From assembly GCA_024128875.1 (NCBI GenBank), contig JAMYFF010000001.1:248001-312000 (forward strand): 64,000 nucleotides of DNA. Direction: 5' to 3'. The stretch comes from Salinilacustrithrix flava. GTDB taxonomy: Bacteria > Actinomycetota > Acidimicrobiia > Acidimicrobiales > Salinilacustritrichaceae. The notes under the pieces were generated by a model that was not told where the DNA came from, ran no database searches, and saw nothing but the letters and a program-made list of their open reading frames with translations. Of the stretch, positions 49,561 through 58,069 are shown piece by piece. Position 1 is the stretch's first letter. Every line of letters begins with the position of its first letter. A program made the translations under genes and the position numbers.

Positions 49561-49577
49561 GCAGCCCGAAGGGCTGC
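49561..49577 (-). terminator. Hairpin directly after tRNA-Lys
   Basis: GCAGCCC-GAA-GGGCTGC, a seven-base stem, begins two bases after the tRNA 3' end on the minus strand and is followed by a T-enriched stretch. Confidence 0.55.
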
Positions 49578-49579
49578 CG

Positions 49580-49653
49580 TGCCCCCGGTGGGACTCGAAC
49601 CCACGATCTTCGGATTAAAAGTCCGCTGCCTTGACCAGCTTGGCTACGAGGGC
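49580..49653 (-). tRNA. tRNA-Lys (anticodon TTT)
   Basis: The 74-base gene folds as a tRNA: acceptor stem GCCCTCG/CGGGGGC with one G-U pair, D arm GCC/GGC with GCTGGTCAA in the loop, anticodon loop CTTTTAA, and T arm GTGGG-TTCGAGT-CCCAC. The base pair 27-43 is G-A, a mismatch. The 3' CCA is not encoded. Confidence 0.93.
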
Positions 49654-49693
49654 CCGGTCACCGTACCGGAGCCCGCGAGCCGACCCGCTCGCA

Positions 49694-50176
49694 TCACTCG
49701 TCGATGGGGTCCTCGGCCTGGCGGACGACCTCGACCGAGGTGGCGTCGATGGCGTGGCGGCCGCGGAAGTCGGTGTACTGCTCGTCGTAGGGCATGTCGA
49801 ACTCCTCCTCGAAGGAGTCTGCGTCCTTCTCCCGCACGGTGCCGGTGACCTCGACGACGTCGTCGCTGTCGAGCTCGTCGACGATGGGCTCCTGGCTGAC
49901 GATGAGCAGGCCGTCGGTGTCGGGCTCGGCGGCGATGTGGAAGACCCGGTCGTTGACCTGTGCGGTGACCTCACCGGTGACGGTGACCTCCTCACCGACG
50001 TACTGGTCGCCGCCCTCGACGACCTGCCCGAGCGGGCCGTAGTCGAGTCCCGGTTCCTCGGTGACGTCCTCGATGCTGACATCGTCGCCGGTGTCGTCGT
50101 CGTCGCCGCAGCCGGCGAGCAGCAGCAGACCGGCGGCAGCCGCGGCGAGGGGTCGGGCGGTCCGGGGCAGTGGCAT
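49694..50176 (-). CDS. Lipoprotein with OB-like domain
   Basis: The 160-residue protein has a lipoprotein signal (residues 1-22) with the lipobox LLAGC, followed by a very acidic linker. The remaining domain has alternating strands with VGEEVTVTGEVTAQVNDRVFHI and DVVEVTGTVREKDADSF, which looks like a small OB fold of the bacterial type. It would be anchored outside the cell membrane. No enzyme motif is seen. ATG 50176 is preceded by AGGAGACAC. The neighbours, a tRNA and an antiporter, do not hint at a role. Confidence 0.8.
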   Translation of the reverse strand: MPLPRTARPLAAAAAGLLLLAGCGDDDDTGDDVSIEDVTEEPGLDYGPLGQVVEGGDQYVGEEVTVTGEVTAQVNDRVFHIAAEPDTDGLLIVSQEPIVDELDSDDVVEVTGTVREKDADSFEEEFDMPYDEQYTDFRGRHAIDATSVEVVRQAEDPIDE

Positions 50177-50251
50177 GGGGGTGTCTCCTGGGTGGCTGGT
50201 CTCCACGGGTCGCTACCCGTCGGGACGGGACGGCAGTCGAGGCCCGGGTCC

Positions 50252-51733
50252 TCAGCGAGCGCCGGGCGCGTCCTCGTCGGGGAAGGTGAGCCGGTCCCGG
50301 GCGTCGCGGAACGTGCCGTCGTCGGCGAGGAGGAGGACGTTGTCGCCGGCGGCGAGGCGGGTCGCGCCGGTGGGGACGATGAAGGTGCCGTCCCGGTCGA
50401 CGAGCACGACCAGCGCCCGCTCCGGCAGGCGGAGCTCGACCAGGGCGCGGCCGTCGCCGAAGGAGCGGGACGGGATCTCCAGCTGGCGCAGGGAGGTCCC
50501 GTCCGGGAGGGGCTCGCCCGCTTCGAGGGGTGCCGGCATCCGGTTCGGCACGGGGACGGTCACCCGCGCCAGGCGGGCGACCGGGCCGAGGGTGGTCCCC
50601 TGGATGAGCACGGAGGTGAGCACCACGAAGAAGACGACGTCGAAGAGCAGGACCGCCTCGTCGACGCCGGCGACGAGGGGGAACGTGGCCAGGATGATCG
50701 GTGTGGCGCCGCGGAGGCCGACCCAGGCGACGACGGCCTGCTGGCGGACCGGGACACGGAAGGGTGTGAGCGAGAGCGCGACGGCGACCGGTCGGGCCAC
50801 GACGACGAGGACGGCCGCGACCAGCAGCCCCTGCCAGGTCACGGCCGGCAGGTCGCTCGGGAACACGAGCAGGCCGAGGACGAGGAACATGCCGATCTGG
50901 GCCAGCCAGGCGATGGCGTCGTGGAACCGCATGACCGAGTTGCGGTGCAGCACCTCGTGGTTCCCGAGCCACAGGCCGCACAGGTAGACGGCGAGGAAGC
51001 CGCTGCCGCCGAGCAGCACCGTGCCGGCGTAGGTGGCGACGGCCACGGCCAGGGTCAGCACCGGGTACAGACCGTCGATCCCGAGGTTCACCTTGTTGAG
51101 CAGCAGCCGGCCGATCCAGCCGCCGAGCACCCCGAGCACCGCGCCGAGCACCACCTGCTGACCGAACATCGGGAGCAGGGACCACCAGCTGTCGGTGTCG
51201 CCGGTGACGATCTCGACCAGGCCGATGGTGAGGAACACGGCCATGGGGTCGTTGGCCCCGGACTCGAGCTCGAGCATCGGCTGGATGCCGCCCTTGAGCC
51301 CGGCCCGTCGGGATCGCAGGACCGAGAACACGGCGGCGGCGTCGGTGGAGGAGACGATGGCGCCGAGGAGGAGGCCGACCTCGATCGGCACGTCGAGGAT
51401 CGCCGTGGCGAGGACTCCGGTGATCCCGGCGGTGGCGGCGACCCCGATGGTCGCGAGCACACCGCCGGGCGCGAGGACCGGACGGATCGCCTCCCAGCGG
51501 GTGGCGATCCCGCCGTCGAAGAGGATGAGGGCGAGAGCGGCGACCCCGATGCCCTGGGTCAGCTCGACGTCTTCGAACTCGATGCCCCCGAGCCCGTCGG
51601 ATCCGGCGAGCATCCCCAGGCCGATGAACAGCAGGAGGGCCGGGACGCCGAGTCGGTTGGCCAGCTTGGACGCCAGCACGCCGCCCAGCACCAGCACGGC
51701 TGCGCCGAGGAGCAGGGGCTCGGAGCTCAGCAC
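50252..51733 (-). CDS. CPA1-family potassium (or sodium)/proton antiporter with TrkA-C domain
   Basis: The 493-residue protein has about 12 helices and NhaP2/CvrA-like motifs: LILFDGGIATRWEAIRPVLAP near residue 60, GAIVSSTDAAAVFSVLRSRR near 108 and ELESGANDPMAVFLTIGLVE near 140, where the paired Asp residues carry the ions. The last 80 residues form a TrkA-C-type regulatory domain that may bind a nucleotide. GTG 51733 is supported by a TACGCT box seven bases upstream. It is divergent from the LLM oxidoreductase gene. Confidence 0.93.
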   Translation of the reverse strand: MLSSEPLLLGAAVLVLGGVLASKLANRLGVPALLLFIGLGMLAGSDGLGGIEFEDVELTQGIGVAALALILFDGGIATRWEAIRPVLAPGGVLATIGVAATAGITGVLATAILDVPIEVGLLLGAIVSSTDAAAVFSVLRSRRAGLKGGIQPMLELESGANDPMAVFLTIGLVEIVTGDTDSWWSLLPMFGQQVVLGAVLGVLGGWIGRLLLNKVNLGIDGLYPVLTLAVAVATYAGTVLLGGSGFLAVYLCGLWLGNHEVLHRNSVMRFHDAIAWLAQIGMFLVLGLLVFPSDLPAVTWQGLLVAAVLVVVARPVAVALSLTPFRVPVRQQAVVAWVGLRGATPIILATFPLVAGVDEAVLLFDVVFFVVLTSVLIQGTTLGPVARLARVTVPVPNRMPAPLEAGEPLPDGTSLRQLEIPSRSFGDGRALVELRLPERALVVLVDRDGTFIVPTGATRLAAGDNVLLLADDGTFRDARDRLTFPDEDAPGAR

Positions 51734-51740
51734 GGCGGAC

Positions 51741-51746
51741 AGCGTA
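51741..51746 (-). promoter_or_regulatory. Leaderless -10 box (TACGCT) of the antiporter gene
   Basis: It ends seven bases before GTG 51733 and shares the TA at 51745-51746 with the opposite -10 box. Confidence 0.55.
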
Positions 51747-51750
51747 CGGT
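51745..51750 (+). promoter_or_regulatory. Leaderless -10 box (TACGGT) of the LLM gene
   Basis: It ends seven bases before ATG 51758. The two boxes together read AGCGTACGGT, overlapping by two bases. Confidence 0.55.
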
Positions 51751-51757
51751 CGACCCC

Positions 51758-52582
51758 ATGGACGTCGGCATCCACCTCCCCCAGTACGGACGGGTCGCCT
51801 CCAGCGAGGCCATCACCACGGCGGCGCGGAGAGCCGAGGAGCTCGGGTTCGCCGACGTGTGGGTCAGCGACCACATCGTGCACCCCGCCGAGCAGGACTA
51901 TCCGTCGCCGTTCCTCTTCGACCCGATGGTCGCCCTCACCTGGGCGGCGGCCGTCACCGACCGGATCGGCCTGGGCACCAGCGTGCTCGTCCTGCCCAGC
52001 CACGTGCCGCTGGAGCTGGCCAACCAGCTCGCCTCCCTCGACGTCCTGAGCGGTGGGCGGGTCACGGTCGCCGGCGGTGTGGGGTGGTCCGAGCGGGAGT
52101 TCGAGGCCCTCGGCCACGGGTTCGCCGACCGGGGTCCCCGCACCGACGAGATCATCGACGCGCTGCGGGTGGCGTGGACCGAGGACCCGGCCACGTTCGA
52201 GGGCGAGCACGTCTCCTTCCGAGACATCCGGGTGCTGCCGCAGCCGGCGCACCCCATCCCGATCTGGATCGGCGGCATGAGCGAACGGGCGCTGCGCCGC
52301 GGCGTCGAGAAGGGCGACGGCCACCAGATCATCGGCGTGAAGCCCCACGAGGCCGCCCCGGTCATCGAGCGCCTGCGCCGGGACCGCCCGGAGGAGACCT
52401 TCACGATCTCGCTGCGCACCGGGTGGGACCCACAGGGCATGGACCCCGACGAGATCCTGGCCGAGGCCGACGCCTACGCCGAGGCCGGGGTGCAGCACGT
52501 GGTGTCGGCCCCGTGGCGCAGCGACCTCGACAGCTGGCTCCGTTCCATGGAGCTGCTCGCCGAGCTGGTGGTGGACCGATGA
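51758..52582 (+). CDS. LLM-class (luciferase-like) F420-dependent oxidoreductase
   Basis: The 274-residue protein has the LLM family barrel: MDVGIHLPQYGR at the start, AEELGFADVWVSDHIVHP near residue 27, IGLGTSVLVLPSHVPLELANQLASLD near 70 and VAGGVGWSEREFEALG near 105. Actinobacterial members of this shape usually use coenzyme F420, sometimes FMN. The substrate is unknown. It overlaps the next gene as ATGA, so the VOC protein may be part of the same pathway. The start is well fixed by the -10 box. Confidence 0.92.
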   Translation: MDVGIHLPQYGRVASSEAITTAARRAEELGFADVWVSDHIVHPAEQDYPSPFLFDPMVALTWAAAVTDRIGLGTSVLVLPSHVPLELANQLASLDVLSGGRVTVAGGVGWSEREFEALGHGFADRGPRTDEIIDALRVAWTEDPATFEGEHVSFRDIRVLPQPAHPIPIWIGGMSERALRRGVEKGDGHQIIGVKPHEAAPVIERLRRDRPEETFTISLRTGWDPQGMDPDEILAEADAYAEAGVQHVVSAPWRSDLDSWLRSMELLAELVVDR

Positions 52583-53268
52583 GCGAGCTCGAGATCGTCA
52601 AGCCGGCGATCGACGTCGGCATCCAGACCAACGACCTCGACGCCCACCAGGCGTTCTGGGGCGACGAGCTCGGGCTGCGCTTCGACCACCTGCTGAAGGT
52701 CGGTGGCGGCGTGCACCAGCACCGCTACGACCTCCACGGCGGCGTGCTGAAGGTGAACGTCCACCGGGACCCGCTGCCGACGGATGAGACCACCGGCTAC
52801 AGCGCCGTGGCCATCGTCGACGCAGCCCGGGCGATGGAGGGCATCCAGGGCCGCGAGGGGCCTGACGGCATGCGCGTCGCCCTGACCCCGCCGACCCAGG
52901 ACGGCACGCAGGTGAACGTGCTGGTCGAGGCCTCCGACGTGGAGCGCACGCTCGACGTGCTGCAGGCGACCTTCGGCGGCGACCGCGGCGAGGGCACGCT
53001 GCGCATCGGGGAGACCAAGCTGAGCGTGAAGCTGCGCCGTGGCCGACCGCCGACGACGTCGCGCGACGGCCTGGGCATCCGCTACCTCACCGTCCAGGTC
53101 CGCGATGTGCTCGCCGCCCACGCTCACGCCCTCGCCAGCGGCATGACCGAGGGGCTGGCGCCCGTGCGCCTCGGCGACGTCGCCCACATCTCCTTCGTGC
53201 GCCTGCCCGACGGCGACTTCATCGAGCTGTCCCAGCGGGCCTCGCTCACCGGGCCGCTCCCGGACTGA
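52579..53268 (+). CDS. VOC-superfamily (glyoxalase/dioxygenase-like) protein
   Basis: The 229-residue protein has two VOC half-modules, near residues 10-110 and 112-220. The beginning DVGIQTNDLDAHQAFWGDELGLRF and the late FVRLPDGDFIELSQR are typical of glyoxalase-fold proteins. Metal ligands may be a His in GGGVHQHRYD and the Glu in FIELSQ. Possible roles are lactoylglutathione-type lyase, methylmalonyl-CoA epimerase-like or ring-cleaving dioxygenase; none can be chosen. It is coupled to the LLM oxidoreductase. Confidence 0.85.
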   Translation: MSELEIVKPAIDVGIQTNDLDAHQAFWGDELGLRFDHLLKVGGGVHQHRYDLHGGVLKVNVHRDPLPTDETTGYSAVAIVDAARAMEGIQGREGPDGMRVALTPPTQDGTQVNVLVEASDVERTLDVLQATFGGDRGEGTLRIGETKLSVKLRRGRPPTTSRDGLGIRYLTVQVRDVLAAHAHALASGMTEGLAPVRLGDVAHISFVRLPDGDFIELSQRASLTGPLPD

Positions 53269-53274
53269 AGCCCC

Positions 53275-53877
53275 TCAGGCGGGACCTCGCGGCGTCATCC
53301 ACTGCCAGGCGTCGCCGTCGTGGCGGCGAACGACCTGGGCGGGGTTCCCGGCCACGACGGTGAAGTCCGGGACGTCGCTGCGGACCACGGTGTTGGCCGC
53401 CACCACGGCGTTCTCCCCGATCCGCACGTTGCCGACGATGGCGGCGCCGATGCCGATCCACGCCCCCCGACCGACCTCCACCCGGCGGCCGTCGCGCAGG
53501 CCCTGGCGCTTGATCGGCTGGGACACGTCCTCGTACACGTGGCCGGTGTCGGAGACGTAGACGCGGTCGGCCAGCATCGCCTCCTCGCCGATCACCACCT
53601 CCCCCACCGCGGTGATGCGGCTGAAGTTGCCGATGTACGCGCCGTCGCCGATCCGCACGGTGACCCCGCGCTCGGGCACCAGGGCCTCGAGGACGGCGTA
53701 GGCGCCGACCTTGACGAACGCGCCGACGTGGATGCCGGCCGGGTTCTCGACCGACACGGTCGGCTGGCCGAGCTCGCTGTAGGGACCGAAGGCGGCGAAC
53801 GCCGGCAGGTCGGCGGGCGGCGTCCAGGGCGGCAGCTGGTCGAGGCCGTCGTTGCGGTCGTGGTCGTCCACGGTCAC
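53275..53877 (-). CDS. Left-handed beta-helix acyltransferase (maltose O-acetyltransferase-like)
   Basis: The 200-residue protein contains hexapeptide repeats from about residue 45 to 190 (IHVGAFVKVGAYAVLEALVP, IGDGAYIGNFSRI, IGIGAAIVGNVRIGENAVVAANTVVRSDVPDFTVVAGNPAQVVRR), the end being the typical GNPA(Q/K) motif. It would transfer an acetyl or other acyl group to a sugar or antibiotic. The catalytic histidine may lie in SDTGHVYEDV near residue 110. It is divergent from the lipase fusion gene. The acceptor is unknown. Confidence 0.88.
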   Translation of the reverse strand: MTVDDHDRNDGLDQLPPWTPPADLPAFAAFGPYSELGQPTVSVENPAGIHVGAFVKVGAYAVLEALVPERGVTVRIGDGAYIGNFSRITAVGEVVIGEEAMLADRVYVSDTGHVYEDVSQPIKRQGLRDGRRVEVGRGAWIGIGAAIVGNVRIGENAVVAANTVVRSDVPDFTVVAGNPAQVVRRHDGDAWQWMTPRGPA

Positions 53878-53899
53878 AGTGTCCCCGACCGGACCGCCC

Positions 53900-53920
53900 G
53901 GTTCGGTGACCGACCGAACC
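53900..53920. promoter_or_regulatory. Palindrome in the divergent region
   Basis: GGTTCGGT and ACCGAACC form eight-base inverted arms with a five-base centre (GACCG), between the acyltransferase and the lipase fusion gene. Confidence 0.4.
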
Positions 53921-53931
53921 CGGCAATTCGG
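53915..53931. promoter_or_regulatory. 17-base motif shared with 36314-36330
   Basis: CGAACCCGGCAATTCGG differs at one base from the copy upstream of the ferritin-like gene. It overlaps the right arm of the palindrome. Confidence 0.35.
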
Positions 53932-53999
53932 TCACCCGAAGTGCCACCGGTAGCCTGCGTGGCGCAGGCCGCCACCGACACGGATCCCGAGGTACCCCG

Positions 54000-56927
54000 G
54001 TGCAGCTGATCCCGAGAGAGGTCACCCGGTCGGTGGTGCGGCTCGGGCAGGCCGCGCAGAACGCGCTCGAGGTCGCCCGCTTCGGGGGGCTGGAGACCGG
54101 CGAGGAGCACACGCCCTACGAGGTCGTCACCTCGCACCGCATGTACCGGCTGCGCCGCTACGGCAACGCCGAGCCCGACGGACCGCGCCGCTCGCCGGTG
54201 CTGCTCGTGCCACCGATGATGCTGTCGGCGGAGATCTACGACGTGTCGCCGTCGTCGAGCGCGGTCGGCGCCCTCGCCGTCGCCGGCCTCGACCCGTGGG
54301 TCATCGACTTCGGGGCACCGGAGCGGGAGGAGGGTGGGCTCGAGCGCACGCTCACCGACCACGTCCTCGCCCTGTCCGAGGCGATCGACGAGGTCGTCGA
54401 GCGCACCGGCGGGCCCGTGCACCTCTCGGGCTACAGCCAGGGCGGGATGTTCTGCTACCAGGCGGCGGCCTACCGGCGAGCGGACGGCATCGCCAGCCTC
54501 ATCACCTACGGCAGCCCGGTGGACACCCACGGCGTGCTCCCCCTCGGCCTCGATGACGACCTCGCCGTGGAGGTCATCGACTTCCTCGCCGACAAGGTCC
54601 TGCCGAACCTCACCGTGCCCGCCTGGATGAGCCGGGTCGGGTTCCGCATGCTGGATCCGCTGGCCACGGCCCGGAACCAGCTGCAGTTCGTGCTCCAGCT
54701 CCACGACCGGGAGTCGCTGCTCCCCCGGGAGGGCCAGCGCCGGTTCCTGATGGACGAGGGCTGGGTCGCGTGGCCGGGTCCGGCCATCGCCGAGCTCGTG
54801 AAGCAGTTCCTCGTGTCCAACCGGATGCTGTCGGGCGGGTTCGTCATCGACGACCGACCCGTCACCCTCGCCGACATCGACTGCCCGATCCTGTGCTTCG
54901 TCGGCTCCTCCGACGACATCGCGCCACCCGAGGTCGTGCGTGCCGTCGCCCAGGCCGCGCCGAGCGCATCGGTCCACGAGGCCACCATCGACGCCGGCCA
55001 CTTCGGTCTGGTGGTCGGTTCGCAGGCGGCGGCGACGACGTGGCCCACGGTCACCGGGTGGACCCGCTGGCTGGACGAGGACGGGCCCGTGCCGGCCGGC
55101 ATCACGCCCCTCTCCCCCGACGACCCCCCGAGCCGGCGACCCAAGAGCGACCTGGCCCGGGCGGTGAACCTGGCCACCAACATCACCACCGGCGTCGGGC
55201 GAACCATCGGCACCGGGGCCAAGATCGGCCTCCGGGGCGTCCGCTCGCTCGCCATGGAGGGGGTCGGCTCCCTCGCCCGGCTCAACCGCATCGAGGAGGT
55301 GCGGCCGACCAGCCAGGTGTCGATGGGCCGCGTCTTCGCCGAGCAGGCCGCCCTCGCCCCCGACGACACCGCCTTCCTGTTCGAGGGCCGCGGGCACACC
55401 TACGCGGCGGCCAACGAGCGCATCGACAACGTGGTGCGCGGCCTGATCCGCATCGGCGTGCGGCGCGGCTCCCACGTGGGCGTGCTCATGGACACCCGCC
55501 CGAGCGCGCTCGGCATCGTGGCCGCGCTCAACCGGCTCGGCGCCGTCGCCGTGCTCCTGCGCCCCGACGGCCCGCTGGAGCGCGAGATCGAGCTCGGCCG
55601 CGTCGGGCGCATCATCGCCGACCCCGAGCACGGTGAGCAGGCCACCCGGTTGAAGGGCGTCGTCAAGGTCCACGTGCTCGGTGGCGGCGGCGGACCCCGC
55701 GACCTGGGTTCGGCGGTCGACGACATGGAGGCCATCGACCCCGGCTCGGTCGAGCTGCCGGGCTGGTACGAGCCGAACCCGGGACGGGCCCACGACCTGG
55801 CCTTCGTCCTGTTCACCGGTAGCGGCGAGCGCACGCGCGTCAACCGCATCACCAACGGGCGCTGGGCCCTGTCCGCCTTCGGCACCGCCGCGTCCGCGTC
55901 GCTGAGCCGCTCCGACACCGTGCTCAGCCTCACGCCGATCCACCATCCCTCGGCCCTGCTCACCGGAATCGGAGCCGCCCTCGCGTCCCGGGCCCGCCTG
56001 GCCATGACGCGGGGCTTCGACCCCGACACGTTCTGGGAGGAGGTGCGCCGCTACGGCGCCACCGCCGTCACCTACACGTGGACGATGGCGGCCGACATGC
56101 TCGACGCGCCGACCGGCGGCCGCGACAAGCACCACCCGGTCCGGCTGTTCATCGGCTCCGGCATGCCCACCGGCCTGTGGCGCCGGGTCGAGCAGCACTT
56201 CGCCCCGGCCAAGGTGCTCGAGTTCTACGCGTCCACCGAGGGCGCCGCCGTGCTCGTCAACCTCACCGGCGAGAAGGTCGGCTCGATGGGCCGGCGCCTC
56301 CCGGGCAGCGCGCCGCTGAAGATCGCCCGCTTCGACGTGGAGACCAGCCGGCTCATCGAGGGGCCGGACGGCTTCGCCGAGGAGTGCGCCGTCGGGGAGG
56401 TCGGCATGCTGCTCGCCAAGCTCAGCCACCGCGACGGCGCCTACCCCGACCGCTCGCTGCGCGCCCTGTTCGAGGGCGACGACGCCTGGCTCGCCACCGG
56501 CGACCTGTTCCTCGTCGACGAAGACGGCGACCACTGGCTGATCGGCGGCGTCCAGTCCCTGATCCGCACCCCGGACGGCGCCACGCCCCCCATCCCCGTC
56601 CAGGACGCGGTGAGCGCCCTGGACGAGGTCCACCTCAGCGTCGCCTACCCGACCGAGGAGGCCGACGGCACCACCGCCGTCGCCGTCGCCATCTCCCTGC
56701 GGCCGGGCCGGCAGGCCGACCTCGACCGGCTCGCCTCCCGGCTCACGGATGCCGTGCAGTCGCTGGCCGCCGACGACCGGCCCCGGTACATCCGGGTCGT
56801 CGACGAGATCCCCCGCACCACCTGGTACCGGGTGCGCACCGGCCCGCTGCGCGCCGAGGGCATCCCCACCGACGGCTCCGCGCTGGTGCTCGACGACGAG
56901 ACCGGCACCTACCGGCCCCTCACCTGA
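54000..56927 (+). CDS. Fused lipase-like alpha/beta hydrolase and acyl-CoA synthetase-like protein
   Basis: Residues 1-365 are an alpha/beta hydrolase of the PhaC-like type with the nucleophile in SGYSQGGMFC (Ser, not the Cys of PHA synthases) and the catalytic His in DAGHFGLVV. Residues 430-975 are an AMP-binding domain with FYASTEGAAVL and TGDLFLVDEDGDHWLIGG. The plan and length match Rv1683 of Mycobacterium tuberculosis, annotated as a bifunctional long-chain acyl-CoA synthase and lipase. Two key elements look lost: the P-loop reads FTGSGERTRVNR, and the C-terminal lysine motif reads IPRTTWYRVRTG without the GK. Start GTG 54000 has GAGG before it. Lipid storage metabolism is likely. Confidence 0.85.
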   Translation: MQLIPREVTRSVVRLGQAAQNALEVARFGGLETGEEHTPYEVVTSHRMYRLRRYGNAEPDGPRRSPVLLVPPMMLSAEIYDVSPSSSAVGALAVAGLDPWVIDFGAPEREEGGLERTLTDHVLALSEAIDEVVERTGGPVHLSGYSQGGMFCYQAAAYRRADGIASLITYGSPVDTHGVLPLGLDDDLAVEVIDFLADKVLPNLTVPAWMSRVGFRMLDPLATARNQLQFVLQLHDRESLLPREGQRRFLMDEGWVAWPGPAIAELVKQFLVSNRMLSGGFVIDDRPVTLADIDCPILCFVGSSDDIAPPEVVRAVAQAAPSASVHEATIDAGHFGLVVGSQAAATTWPTVTGWTRWLDEDGPVPAGITPLSPDDPPSRRPKSDLARAVNLATNITTGVGRTIGTGAKIGLRGVRSLAMEGVGSLARLNRIEEVRPTSQVSMGRVFAEQAALAPDDTAFLFEGRGHTYAAANERIDNVVRGLIRIGVRRGSHVGVLMDTRPSALGIVAALNRLGAVAVLLRPDGPLEREIELGRVGRIIADPEHGEQATRLKGVVKVHVLGGGGGPRDLGSAVDDMEAIDPGSVELPGWYEPNPGRAHDLAFVLFTGSGERTRVNRITNGRWALSAFGTAASASLSRSDTVLSLTPIHHPSALLTGIGAALASRARLAMTRGFDPDTFWEEVRRYGATAVTYTWTMAADMLDAPTGGRDKHHPVRLFIGSGMPTGLWRRVEQHFAPAKVLEFYASTEGAAVLVNLTGEKVGSMGRRLPGSAPLKIARFDVETSRLIEGPDGFAEECAVGEVGMLLAKLSHRDGAYPDRSLRALFEGDDAWLATGDLFLVDEDGDHWLIGGVQSLIRTPDGATPPIPVQDAVSALDEVHLSVAYPTEEADGTTAVAVAISLRPGRQADLDRLASRLTDAVQSLAADDRPRYIRVVDEIPRTTWYRVRTGPLRAEGIPTDGSALVLDDETGTYRPLT

Positions 56928-56930
56928 CCG

Positions 56931-58019
56931 CTACGGGCGCACCTCGTAGTAGACGTTCGACGGCTCGCCCGGGTCGTGGCGCACGACGCTGGTGAACCCG
57001 GCCGCCTCCGCAAGCTCGCGCAGCCGGCTCTCGGGCAGGCCGACCGTGCCGAGCCCCATGCCGCCCGGCTCGCTCATGGCCGACGACATGCACGACGTGA
57101 TCGAGAAGCCGAGCATCATCGCCAGCATCGGGTTGGCCCGGTTCTGCTCGAGCGTGTCGGCGCACTTGATCTCCTTCACGAGCAGCGTGCCGTCGTCGCG
57201 CAGCGAGCCCCGGACCGCAGCGAGCGCCTCGTCGGGACGGGTCATGTCGTGGAGGCAGTCGAAGGTGAGCACCAGGTCGAAGGCCGGCTCGGCCGGAAGG
57301 TCCTCGGCGCGGGCGTGCACGATCTCGACGTTGTCGATGCCGGCGTCGGCCATCTTCTGGCGGGCGATCTCCACGGCGTTGCGGGACAGGTCGTAGCCGG
57401 TGAACCGGGACGCCGGGTAGGCCTTCGCCATGGCCTCGAGGGCGACGCCGGACCCGCAGCCGACGTCGCACACGTCCGCCCCCGCCTCGAGCTTGGCGAC
57501 GACGCCGTCGAGCATCGGCAGGATCACCGGGACCAGGGCGAGGCGGGCCCACGGGCCGAGCATCCGCTCGGTGCGATGGGCGCCCCGGGGGCCCTGGCGG
57601 TCATAGGGGAGGCCGATGCCGGTGCGGAACGCGTCGGCGAGGTCGTCGATGATGTCGGGAGGGGTGGGTTCGCTGAACGCACCGGCGGCGAAGAAGAGCG
57701 AGGAGTCCTCGTCGACGAGCACGGCCTGGCCGGCGCGGGTCAGCTCGAAGCGGTCGGGCTCGCCCGGCGTGTGCTCGACGAGCTCAGCGGCGGCCATGGC
57801 CCACAGCCACTCGCGGATCCAGCGGTCGTGCAGCTCGGTCCGCTCGGCCAGCTCGGCCACGGTGAGCGGGCCGGCGCCGGCCATGGCCCGGAAGAGCCCG
57901 AGCCGGTCGCCGAGGTGGATGAGCAGCGAGACCTGCTCACCCTGCTTGTAGCCCCAGACCCGGAAGGCCATGAGGCGGATGGCGTCGTCGTCCAGCTCGT
58001 GCAGCGCGTCGGTGCTCAT
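56931..58019 (-). CDS. SAM-dependent methyltransferase with N-terminal winged helix
   Basis: The 362-residue protein has a helical, winged-helix-like N-terminal region (residues 15-110; LTVAELAERTELHDRWIREWLWAMAAAELVEH) and a class I methyltransferase domain with the SAM site VCDVGCGSGVALEAMAKAYP near residue 175 and LVLTFDCLHDMTRPDEAL near 248. Such proteins are close to small-molecule O-methyltransferases and to a group found near lipid genes in actinobacteria. It converges on the lipase fusion with three bases between stops. ATG 58019 follows from the N-terminal residues STDALHELDDDAIRL. Confidence 0.9.
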   Translation of the reverse strand: MSTDALHELDDDAIRLMAFRVWGYKQGEQVSLLIHLGDRLGLFRAMAGAGPLTVAELAERTELHDRWIREWLWAMAAAELVEHTPGEPDRFELTRAGQAVLVDEDSSLFFAAGAFSEPTPPDIIDDLADAFRTGIGLPYDRQGPRGAHRTERMLGPWARLALVPVILPMLDGVVAKLEAGADVCDVGCGSGVALEAMAKAYPASRFTGYDLSRNAVEIARQKMADAGIDNVEIVHARAEDLPAEPAFDLVLTFDCLHDMTRPDEALAAVRGSLRDDGTLLVKEIKCADTLEQNRANPMLAMMLGFSITSCMSSAMSEPGGMGLGTVGLPESRLRELAEAAGFTSVVRHDPGEPSNVYYEVRP

Positions 58020-58069
58020 GGTCGGGCAGGGTGGCACACGTGGCGAGCCGAGGTGACGGAGAGCGAGCG

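Noticed and set aside
53874..56633. A 919-codon open frame on the minus strand
   Set aside because: It is the antisense of the lipase fusion gene and shows no family motif; the fusion frame carries clear catalytic motifs.
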